Below are positions 26,811 to 33,963 of a stretch of DNA of 64,000 nucleotides, in pieces. The notes under the pieces were generated by a model, which was not told where the DNA came from, did no database searches, and worked only from the letters and a program-made list of their open reading frames with translations. Every line of letters begins with the position of its first letter. The stretch's first letter is position 1. Location of the stretch: positions 4,892,001-4,956,000 of the forward strand of contig NZ_CP022655.2 in NCBI RefSeq assembly GCF_002243345.2, written 5' to 3'. This DNA comes from Paenibacillus sp. RUD330 (GTDB taxonomy: Bacteria; Bacillota; Bacilli; Paenibacillales; Paenibacillaceae). The position numbers and the translations under genes are program-made.

Positions 26811-26844
26811 AATCCCCTTCGCAGCCCGCGAAGGGGATTTTTGG
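26811..26844 (+). terminator. Terminator after the xylanase gene
   Basis: The stem AATCCCCTTCGC / GCGAAGGGGATT (26811-26822, 26828-26839) is followed by TTTT. It may also serve the convergent flavodoxin gene. Confidence 0.8.
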
Positions 26845-26877
26845 GTCTGGGTCGCCGCATGAATCGTTGAGGATAGA

Positions 26878-27318
26878 TCAGGTCGCAGAAGCCATCGCAC
26901 GCCCGATGGCCCGGCACAGCTCCTTCTCCTCTTCCGAAGGATTGAATTCGACCTTGAGGCCGGGAGAGGATATCTGCGCGCCGCGTTCCTTCAGCTTCTC
27001 CTCGATCAGGTCCACCGCTCCGCAATAGATCGGATAGGAGGTGTCTCCTGAGCCGAACACCGCCGCGAGCTTGCCCTGCAGCTCCACGCCATCAAGCTCG
27101 TCATAGAAATCCAGGAATTCATCGGGCAGCTCGCCGTCTCCCCATGTATACGCTCCGATCAGGATCGCGTCGTATTCCTCCAGCTCGGACGCCTTCGCAT
27201 CCATGATATCCCGGATGACCGGCTCGATTCCCGCTTCGCGAACGCCGGCGGCGATCTCCTCCGCCATCTCTTCCGTATTGCCCGTCATGCTGCAGCATAT
27301 CACGATCACCTTGCTCAT
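26878..27318 (-). CDS. Flavodoxin (YkuN/YkuP type)
   Basis: 146 residues. The FMN phosphate loop is SMTGNTEEMA (residues 10-19), and the isoalloxazine loops are YTWGDGELPDEF (57-68) and GSGDTSYPIYCGA (88-100). It closely resembles B. subtilis YkuP. Flavodoxins replace ferredoxin as an electron carrier when iron is scarce. Its start overlaps the stop of the upstream gene by 4 nt (ATGA), so both are read from the Fur-controlled promoter near 28300. Confidence 0.93.
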   Translation of the reverse strand: MSKVIVICCSMTGNTEEMAEEIAAGVREAGIEPVIRDIMDAKASELEEYDAILIGAYTWGDGELPDEFLDFYDELDGVELQGKLAAVFGSGDTSYPIYCGAVDLIEEKLKERGAQISSPGLKVEFNPSEEEKELCRAIGRAMASAT

Positions 27319-28127
27319 GCTTTCCCTCCCGGCAGCTCTTCCAATTGTTGGATGCCGTCATACAGCGTAGCCAAGTACACTCTGCCATCCCTGATGTCCA
27401 CATCGGCGACCGGTCCCCCGGAGCGGACCGATACCATCGTGAGGCAGCCCCCGAGCCAGCTGATCCGATACAAGCCCCGGTCGGTGCAGGCCAGCAGCTG
27501 CCCTCCCTTCACGACGACGGAGAAGAGGAACAGGCCCTTGTAGCGGTAACGGTCGAAACCGCCCTTGCGATTGCCGACGACCAGCTCCCCGTGCTCGCTT
27601 GCTCCCACCAGCTGGCCGTAATAGACGGCCAGGCTGGTCACGCCGGTGCCGAGATCGAATTCCATCCATTCCGCGCTCATCCGGTCGTACAGCGCGATTC
27701 CGCTCTCGCAGCCGAGGATGAGATATTGGGGGACATTGAGCAGATCGTACACCTTGCGGTCGTTTTTGGCGGCCGCTCCCCAGGAAGCGCCATGCGAGCA
27801 CCACAGCCCTTGGGAGGTGCAGGCATACAGGCAGCCCGCGGACGCCCGGAACTGGTAGCAGGGCAGCTCCAGCTCCTCCTGATCCCATTCGGCTCCGTCA
27901 TAGGTCATCAGCCCGCGGCTTGTGCAGGCATACAGCGTCTCCCCCGCCATGACCAAGCGGTTCACGACGGCATGCGGCTCCTCCGGCGCGCTGATCAGTT
28001 CCCATTCCGATTGCCCGTGCTTTCCATAGATGGCTCCGCCCATCGCCGCGGCGTACAGGCATCGGCTTCCTGCGAGCACCGACGAGCAGGACAGCGGCCC
28101 GCTCTGAGTTCCGGTCTGATTTTCCAT
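27315..28127 (-). CDS. Beta-propeller-like protein of unknown function in the flavodoxin operon
   Basis: 270 residues from an ATG 6 nt after GGAGG. It is built from repeated units of about 40 residues containing LYACTSRGL, LYACTSQGLW, LACTDRGLYRI and VYLATLYDGI, the pattern of a beta-propeller (six or so blades). There is no signal peptide. The gene is the first of an iron-regulated operon and is coupled to the flavodoxin. B. subtilis has a comparable Fur-regulated ykuN-ykuO-ykuP set with an uncharacterised YkuO between two flavodoxins; whether this is a YkuO relative needs a sequence search. A role with the flavodoxin is inferred from linkage only. Confidence 0.72.
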   Translation of the reverse strand: MENQTGTQSGPLSCSSVLAGSRCLYAAAMGGAIYGKHGQSEWELISAPEEPHAVVNRLVMAGETLYACTSRGLMTYDGAEWDQEELELPCYQFRASAGCLYACTSQGLWCSHGASWGAAAKNDRKVYDLLNVPQYLILGCESGIALYDRMSAEWMEFDLGTGVTSLAVYYGQLVGASEHGELVVGNRKGGFDRYRYKGLFLFSVVVKGGQLLACTDRGLYRISWLGGCLTMVSVRSGGPVADVDIRDGRVYLATLYDGIQQLEELPGGKA

Positions 28128-28267
28128 CGTTTCCTCCTTCAAGCCTTTTCTTCCCGCCCGATGATGCGCCTCTCGATGCATGCAGCTCTGCCCCTGCCTT
28201 CCGTTCTCAAGCCTGTGGAAATATGTATCTGATCTGCGTCAGCAGATAACCAAAGCGCCTCAATATT

Positions 28268-28325
28268 TGATAATGATTCTCAATATCATTAATTGTATGA
28301 TAACCATTCTCAATTATGATGTCAA
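28268..28325 (-). promoter_or_regulatory. Promoter with two Fur boxes for the flavodoxin operon
   Basis: On the minus strand TTGACA (28325-28320), a 17-bp spacer and TATCAT (28302-28297). Two Fur boxes of the 7-1-7 type lie at 28268-28282 (TGATAATGATTCTCA, one mismatch to TGATAATNATTATCA) and 28298-28312 (TGATAACCATTCTCA, two mismatches), exactly 30 bp apart. The second covers the -10 and spacer, the first the early transcribed region. Iron-dependent repression is strongly indicated. Confidence 0.8.
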
Positions 28326-28355
28326 TTTGAAAATGAACTCCTTTCCCGCCCATGC

Positions 28356-28390
28356 AAAAAAGCCGTGCCGCCGTTGACGGCGATACGGCT
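28356..28390 (-). terminator. Terminator on the minus strand
   Basis: The hairpin AGCCGTgcCGCCGTtgACGGCGatACGGCT (positions 28361-28390, arms of 6+6 bp) is followed on the minus strand by TTTTTT. It lies about 220 nt after the stop of the membrane-anchored protein gene and insulates the Fur-regulated promoter. Confidence 0.75.
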
Positions 28391-28419
28391 AAAGGCAAGA
28401 AAGTAAAAGCGAGAGAGTC

Positions 28420-28463
28420 GAGCCAGAGAGTCAAGCCTGAGACTCAAGCCTGAGACTCAAGCC
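28420..28463 (+). repeat. Short 13-bp tandem repeat
   Basis: Three units of about 13 bp, GAGACTCAAGCCT with one diverged copy (GAGAGTCAAGCCT). The surrounding 28391-28608 holds no gene that I can support. Confidence 0.7.
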
Positions 28464-28608
28464 CCACAGGTACCCAAAACGGTACGCAAACCAGACCAGG
28501 TACGCAAATCTGTTGAGCTACGCCGATTGCCAGTAAAACCAGCCGTCCCGTCCCCATATAAAAAGGGCAAATGTGTTCAAGCCCCTGACATTACTGGGCC
28601 GCGGCGGC

Positions 28609-29148
28609 TTAGAGCTGAAGCTTCAGCCCGACAGCGGCGCCATGATCCCGGAATGTTACGGAGCGGATGCCGACAAGGGGCGGCAGCTGGCTGCCTACCG
28701 GGATGACGATTTCGTCCAGCATCGTCTCCGGCAGCTCCAGTGAACGGATGGAAAGCGACTGCGGAGTAAGGATGAGATCGGGACTTCTCCATTCCAGCTT
28801 GTAGCTCGCTTTGGCGCCTACCGTCAGCAGGCTTTTGTACTTGGCGCTTATATCCGCAGCCATGCGCTCTCCGTCGAGTTGTATCCGCACGCCCTCGATT
28901 CTCAGCTCTGGTCTGACCTGCGGGTTTTCCGCGAGCTGGGCGCGGACCAGATTGGTGATGTCCTCCTGGGAGAGAAACACCTCGGCTTTGCCGGATTGGA
29001 TCATCTCGGCGGCCTTGCTTCTGAAGTCCAGCGGAGAGTGGTCCAGCGTCAGCTTCTCCGCCGGCCTGACGTACCAGATCGCCGCTCCTCCCGCCAGCAG
29101 CGCCACGACCAGCAGCGAAACAATGAATCCCCCTATGATTTTGCGCAT
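28609..29148 (-). CDS. Membrane-anchored protein of unknown function (YpmS-like)
   Basis: 179 residues from an ATG about 10 nt after GGAGG. One N-terminal membrane helix (residues 5-27) is followed by an extracytoplasmic domain with alternating beta strands (EVFLSQEDITNLVRAQLAENP, then VRIQLDGERMAADISAKY). The topology and the lipid-binding-like beta content recall DUF2140/YpmS proteins of Bacilli, but the match is by eye only. It is monocistronic and convergent with the flavodoxin operon's promoter region. Confidence 0.6.
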   Translation of the reverse strand: MRKIIGGFIVSLLVVALLAGGAAIWYVRPAEKLTLDHSPLDFRSKAAEMIQSGKAEVFLSQEDITNLVRAQLAENPQVRPELRIEGVRIQLDGERMAADISAKYKSLLTVGAKASYKLEWRSPDLILTPQSLSIRSLELPETMLDEIVIPVGSQLPPLVGIRSVTFRDHGAAVGLKLQL

Positions 29149-29407
29149 CTCGGATGCACCTCCGTTCGGCCGAAACCGTTTTATTGTGCGCAGGCCTTCT
29201 GCGCCCTGTCCCGCCAGCGCTTGGCTTCCATTGACAAAGGTTCGTACGGGGAGTATAACAAAACTACCCATCGGATGCCGCCAAGCCGCGCCGACGCTGC
29301 AAGCGGCAGCAGAGGCTCCGCTCCCGGCCGGTTCCCCCTTGAAAGGACGCGTCTCCCAGAAGCGGTCCCGGGTCGGACAGGCAGCCGTACGAACGTGATC
29401 AGGACGC

Positions 29408-29432
29408 ACGTCCCGCACAGGGACGTTTTTTC
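29408..29432 (+). terminator. Terminator or attenuator before ilvA
   Basis: ACGTCCC (29408-29414) / GGGACGT (29420-29426) is followed by six T, 53 nt before the ilvA start. No upstream plus-strand gene needs it, so it may act as an attenuator in the ilvA leader. No T-box sequence (GGGTGGNACC type) was found. Confidence 0.5.
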
Positions 29433-29484
29433 TTATTTTAGCCCTCCCCCATCATCTTGCCAAACGGAAAGGAAGAGAACGCGT

Positions 29485-30795
29485 ATGAATTCCAGCACGC
29501 CCCAGTCCCCCGGTCCTCTGCCCGAAGCGGGCAAAGCCAAGGAGGAAGCGGTACGCATCCCTCTCGAGGAGATCATGCATGCCCAGCTGACGCTGAATGA
29601 AGTCATTACCCGCACCCCGCTGCAGCCGAACCGCGTCCTCTCCAGCCGTTACAACTGCAACGTGCTGCTCAAGCGGGAGGATCTGCAGGTCGTGCGCTCG
29701 TTCAAAATCCGCGGGGCCTACTACCGCATCCGCACGCTGCCGCCGCAGGACCTGGAGAAGGGCGTCGTCTGCGCCAGCGCGGGCAACCACGCCCAAGGCG
29801 TCGCTTACTCCTGTCAGACGCTCGGCATCTCCGGAAAGATTTACATGCCCAGCACGACTCCCCGCCAAAAGGTGACGCAGGTCCAGTTCTTCGGCGGCGA
29901 CCAGGTCGAGATCGTGCTGACCGGCGACACCTACGACGACGCCTATGACGAAGCGATGAAGGAATGCGCCCGCACCGGAGCCGCCTTCATCCATCCGTTC
30001 GACGACCGGGCTATCATCGCGGGCAACGGCACGGTCGGAAAGGAAATCATGGATGCGGCCGAGGCGATGCCGGACTACATCTTCGTCACCGTCGGAGGCG
30101 GCGGACTGGCGGCCGGAGTCGCTTCCTACATCAAGGCGGTCTCGCCGCGCACGCGCATCATCGGCGTCGAGCCCAAGGGCGCGCCTTCCCTGGATGCCTC
30201 GCTGCGCAGCGGGCAGGTCACGCCGCTCGACTCCATCGACAAGTTCGTCGACGGAGCCGCCGTCAAGCGGATCGGCGACCTCACCTTCGCCATCTGCCGC
30301 GACCTGCTCGACGATGTCGTGCTCGTGCCGGAAGGCAAGGCCTGCACGACGCTGCTGAGCCTGTACAACGAGAACGCCATCGTCGCCGAGCCGGCCGGCG
30401 CGCTGCCTGTGGCCGCGCTGGACATGTACCGGGACGAGCTCGAGGGCAAGACGGTCGTCTGCATCATCAGCGGCGGCAACAACGACGTCGACCGGATGCA
30501 GGAGATGAAGGAGCGCTCCCTGATGTACGAGGGACTCAAGCATTATTTCACCGTCAACTTCCCGCAGCGCGCCGGCGCCCTGCGCGAATTCCTCGACGAG
30601 GTGCTCGGTCCGGACGACGACATCGTAAGATTCGAGTACACCAAGACGCATAACAAGGAGAACGGCCCCGCCCTCGTCGGCATCGAGCTGAAGAACCGCG
30701 AGGACTACGGCAGCCTGGTCAGCCGGATGAACGCCAGAGGCTACCAGTTCATGGAGCTCAACAAGGATCCGGTGCTGTTCGATCTGCTCATCTGA
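29485..30795 (+). CDS. ilvA: Threonine ammonia-lyase (threonine dehydratase), biosynthetic
   Basis: 436 residues. The PLP lysine is Lys74 in SFKIRGAYY; the cofactor loop SAGNHAQG and the Gly-rich VGGGGLAAG are present. A single C-terminal ACT-like regulatory domain (about residues 345-436, YFTVNFPQRAGALREFL) is the Bacillus-type short form. It converts threonine to 2-oxobutanoate, the first step to isoleucine. The start ATG lies 7 nt after AAAGGAAGAG. The gene stands alone, behind a terminator-like hairpin. Confidence 0.93.
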   Translation: MNSSTPQSPGPLPEAGKAKEEAVRIPLEEIMHAQLTLNEVITRTPLQPNRVLSSRYNCNVLLKREDLQVVRSFKIRGAYYRIRTLPPQDLEKGVVCASAGNHAQGVAYSCQTLGISGKIYMPSTTPRQKVTQVQFFGGDQVEIVLTGDTYDDAYDEAMKECARTGAAFIHPFDDRAIIAGNGTVGKEIMDAAEAMPDYIFVTVGGGGLAAGVASYIKAVSPRTRIIGVEPKGAPSLDASLRSGQVTPLDSIDKFVDGAAVKRIGDLTFAICRDLLDDVVLVPEGKACTTLLSLYNENAIVAEPAGALPVAALDMYRDELEGKTVVCIISGGNNDVDRMQEMKERSLMYEGLKHYFTVNFPQRAGALREFLDEVLGPDDDIVRFEYTKTHNKENGPALVGIELKNREDYGSLVSRMNARGYQFMELNKDPVLFDLLI

Positions 30796-30808
30796 GCCTG
30801 CTTGACTG

Positions 30809-30837
30809 GGCCGCTGCGATTGCGCAGCGGCCTTTTC
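30809..30837 (+). terminator. Terminator after ilvA
   Basis: GGCCGCTGCG (30809-30818) / CGCAGCGGCC (30823-30832) with a 4-nt loop, followed by TTTT. Confidence 0.8.
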
Positions 30838-31388
30838 GGCTTTCTTTGAATTCTTTTCCGCCCGGGCTTGAAGAGGAGGGGGTTCTATAAAAGAAGGGCC
30901 TGACGCAGCGGCGGCGGATGCGGCACAATGGACTCATCCCATTCCAGCCGGACTGCTTCCGGCCATCGCCTTCGGGTAGGAGACACATGGAGTCTACTGG
31001 ATCTTCGCCGCTTCGGCCCTGCTCTATCGCCTCATGCTTCTCCTGCTGGACATGATTTGGAGAAACCGAAGGCGAATGGCGGCTCTCGCAGCTTTATGTT
31101 TCGACAGGAAATAAAATCATCATTAAGCTGGATAAGAATTGGTGCGAAGAGAGGTCTTTGACTTCCCTGAAATCGCGCTGAACGGCGAACGGATCCATTC
31201 CGAGCCGAGCTCGCACACTGCCATCTCTGCCTAGGCGGCAGGGGAACGATCCGCTTGGCGAAGGAATCCGTCGAGCAGGACCTAGGATAAAAGATAGGGT
31301 TTTGTGTGTTTCTGCTTGCCGTGTCTCCGATCCATGCCGGTAACCGAATCCGGCTTCATTCCATGAAAACGCATGAATGTTTATATCT
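30838..31388. other. Intergenic stretch without a supportable gene
   Basis: Between ilvA and repeat element B no ORF has a ribosome binding site and coding character. Short hydrophobic and hydrophilic open pieces in different frames near 30990-31190 could be a decayed membrane-protein gene, but I cannot support it. Confidence 0.4.
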
Positions 31389-31570
31389 TATCGGACATAC
31401 GTTCCGCTATTCGAGCATTTTGGCTCGATTTCCAACTTTATCGGACATACGTTCCGCTATTTCAGATTTATTATCTTTATATAAATAGAATTCATATAAA
31501 TAACGGATCCTATGTCCGATCCTACAGGCAAAACCAGCTATTTAATAAAATAACGGATCTCATGTCCGAT
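31389..31570. repeat. Dispersed phased inverted-repeat element, copy B
   Basis: Two forward motif copies (31389-31412, 31439-31462) and two inverted copies (31498-31520, 31548-31570). Forward copies are exactly 50 bp apart and so are the inverted ones. The cores are CGGACATACGTTCCGCTATT and its near inverse AATAACGGATCCTATGTCCG. A local hairpin CGAGC..GCTCG sits between the forward copies. It lies between the convergent ilvA and yqfL genes. Confidence 0.88.
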
Positions 31571-31616
31571 CAACTCGATACTGTCACTCTAGTTATGACT
31601 CTAGCTATGATTCTGG

Positions 31617-31767
<151 letters not shown>

Positions 31768-31971
31768 TAAATGGTAATCCCTACCGCAATCCCACTCTGT
31801 TTCGACCATTCCCATTCGCATAAAGGGATTATGCTTGCAGATCCTCCGTCTCATTCCGGCCGAGCAGGAAACCAAAAGCCCCCGAAGTTATCTTCGGGGG
31901 CTTACCGATATCCACAAGCTGAATCTCAATCCGTCTACAAAGGGATCCGCAGCATCGACATTGCTTTAAGG

Positions 31972-32769
31972 CTAGATCCGATGCTTGCGCGCATCGAGAA
32001 TGATGCCGGCCGTCTCCTCGATTGCCCGATCCGTCACGTCGACGACAAGGCAGCCGAGCCGACGGAACAGGCTGCGGGCGTGCTCCAGCTCCTCCGCCAC
32101 CCGCTCGAGGCTCGCATAGCTGACGCTGGAAGGAAGCCCCATCGTCTTGAGGCGCTCGATGCGGATATTGATCAGCTTTTCCGGGTCCATCGTCAGGCCG
32201 ACAAAGACGCTGCGCGGAAGCTCGAACAGCTCATCCGGTGGCTTCACCTCCGGCACAAGCGGATAGTTGGCCACCTTGTAGCCTTTATGCGCTAAATAGA
32301 TGCCGAGCGGAGTTTTGGAGGTGCGGGAAACGCCCAGCAGGATGAGATCGGCCTGGTTCCAGCCGGCTATATGCTGGCCGTCATCGGCCTTGACCGTGTA
32401 CTCGACGGCTTCGACGCGGTCGAAGTAGGCCTCATCCATCCGGTGCAGGCCGGCTTCTCCCTTCGGCAAGGAATCGAAGGCCTGCACGAATCCTTCCATC
32501 GCAGGACCCATCACATCCACCGCGCGCACGCTCAACCGGACGGATTCCTGGCGAAGCATCTCACGCAGCTCCGGGAGCACGAGCGTATACACGACAAGGC
32601 TGCCGGTCGCGGCAGCGCGCTCCATCAGCTCCCGGACCTCATCCTCCGACTTGATGTTCGCCCAGCGCTCCGTCCGGACCTTCTGCGCCTCGAATTGCCT
32701 GATCACGGCCCGTGCGACCGCCTCCGCCGTCTCTCCGGCCGAATCGGATGCGACCATGATCGTTTTCAT
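31972..32769 (-). CDS. yqfL: Pyruvate, phosphate dikinase regulatory protein (PDRP, DUF299)
   Basis: 265 residues. It has the DUF299 features: an N-terminal VASDSAGETAEAV, the P-loop-like GVSRTSKTPLGIYLA (about residues 145-160) and DVTDRAIEETA at the end. PDRP is a bifunctional enzyme: it inactivates PPDK by ADP-dependent phosphorylation of the Thr next to the catalytic His and reactivates it by phosphorolysis. The start is the ATG preceded by GGAAG; a TTG four codons earlier is possible. It follows ccpN by 47 bp, as in B. subtilis. Here its presumed substrate PpdK is encoded 1.2 kb away. Confidence 0.9.
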   Translation of the reverse strand: MKTIMVASDSAGETAEAVARAVIRQFEAQKVRTERWANIKSEDEVRELMERAAATGSLVVYTLVLPELREMLRQESVRLSVRAVDVMGPAMEGFVQAFDSLPKGEAGLHRMDEAYFDRVEAVEYTVKADDGQHIAGWNQADLILLGVSRTSKTPLGIYLAHKGYKVANYPLVPEVKPPDELFELPRSVFVGLTMDPEKLINIRIERLKTMGLPSSVSYASLERVAEELEHARSLFRRLGCLVVDVTDRAIEETAGIILDARKHRI

Positions 32770-32816
32770 ATCATCTTCCAAGCTTCATCCTGCCCCCTAA
32801 CCGCCCGTGCCGGGCT

Positions 32817-33485
32817 TCAGCCTCTCGACGAAGCCTCATAGAATAGCCGCATGACCGTTGTTTTCGTAATTCTCCCGATGACCTCGACCTTGTCGGCCGG
32901 ATCGCCCGCATGCGGCTGGACGACGGGCAGGCCGTCGATCTCGGAAGCAATCATCTTGCCCATGGCGTCACGGACGGTATCGTCGGGCGACACCGTTACG
33001 AGGTTGGGGTACCTCGTCATGACGAATCCGAGCGGCATGGCGGAAGCCTGCGGGTTGCCGAGCGCCACCTTGAGCAGATCCTTCCGCGAGACAATGCCGG
33101 CCAGACAGCCGGATCCATCGATGACGGTCAGGCTCCCCACATTCTCCAGAAAGAGCGTCACGACGGCGTCGCTCACGGTCGCCGTCTCCCGCAGCGCCAC
33201 AGGCACGCCCATCACCTCGCGGACCGGCAGCATCGAAGCGTCGGCCGCAGTTCCAGGACGGGAGAGGCTTTCCTCGGCCTCGCCGAGAAAGTACCCTACC
33301 TTGGGCTTGGCGTCAAGATGGCCCAGCATGACGAGCAGTCCAAGATCGGAACGGATCGCCGGACGGGTGACCCCGAGCAGCTCCGCGATCTGCTCGCCCG
33401 TGATCGGAGCGCGCCTGCGCACCGTCTCCACGATTTTCTGTTGCCGGGTTGATAGTTTGATCGCCGTTCCCTCCGCTCGCTTCAT
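32817..33485 (-). CDS. ccpN: CcpN-type repressor of gluconeogenesis
   Basis: 222 residues: an N-terminal winged helix (about residues 10-65, PITGEQIAELLGVTRPAIRSDL) and two CBS domains (about 85-140 and 150-215, with GIVSRKDLLKVAL and VIGRITKTTVMRL). This is the CcpN/YqzB architecture. In B. subtilis CcpN represses gapB, pckA and the SR1 RNA in the presence of glucose, its CBS domains sensing the ATP/ADP state. It forms an operon with yqfL. The gluconeogenic genes ppdK, gapB and glpX and an SR1P homologue lie just upstream on the same strand. Confidence 0.92.
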   Translation of the reverse strand: MKRAEGTAIKLSTRQQKIVETVRRRAPITGEQIAELLGVTRPAIRSDLGLLVMLGHLDAKPKVGYFLGEAEESLSRPGTAADASMLPVREVMGVPVALRETATVSDAVVTLFLENVGSLTVIDGSGCLAGIVSRKDLLKVALGNPQASAMPLGFVMTRYPNLVTVSPDDTVRDAMGKMIASEIDGLPVVQPHAGDPADKVEVIGRITKTTVMRLFYEASSRG

Positions 33486-33689
33486 TCTATTTTCATTGTA
33501 ACCGATGCCGATATTTTTTCACACTGGGAGGCGTGGACGGCTGGCCGAGGGGGGAGCGCATGGCTCAGACTAGAGCACGATCCCTGCTTCCTGCTTCACG
33601 CGGCTGTGCCGGCTGTCGGGACATCAAGGCAATAGGCCATACAAGCCCTCCAAGCCTTGTTTTTGCCGCCAAATGGGATGGAGCTGCTG

Positions 33690-33963
33690 CTTACCTGTTT
33701 ACCTGTTTAACCTGTACACCTGTTTTGCCTCTATTGCGAGTTTGCCTGTTTTACCTGTTTTGCTTCTAATGCGAGTTTGCCTGTTTTACCTATTTAACTA
33801 TTTGCCTGTTTACCTGCTTTTCCTCTATTGCGAGTTTGCCTGTTTTACCTGTCTTGCCTATTCAACTATTCTCCTGCTTACCTATTTGCCTGCTCACCTA
33901 TTTGCCTGCTTGCCTGTTTCACCTGTTTATCTGCTTACCTGTTCATCTGTTTTGCCTGCCTAA
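33690..33963 (+). repeat. Degenerate T/C-rich repeat tract
   Basis: Units of about 9-10 bp such as TTTGCCTGT and TTTACCTGT fill the gap between ppdK and ccpN. Three larger copies of GCGAGTTTGCCTGTTTTACC start near 33738, 33771 and 33830. No coding support. Positions 33486-33690 also lack a gene. Confidence 0.75.

Noticed and set aside
29160-29484. T-box or other riboswitch before ilvA
   Set aside because: The T-box anti-terminator consensus was not found; only a terminator-like hairpin is present.
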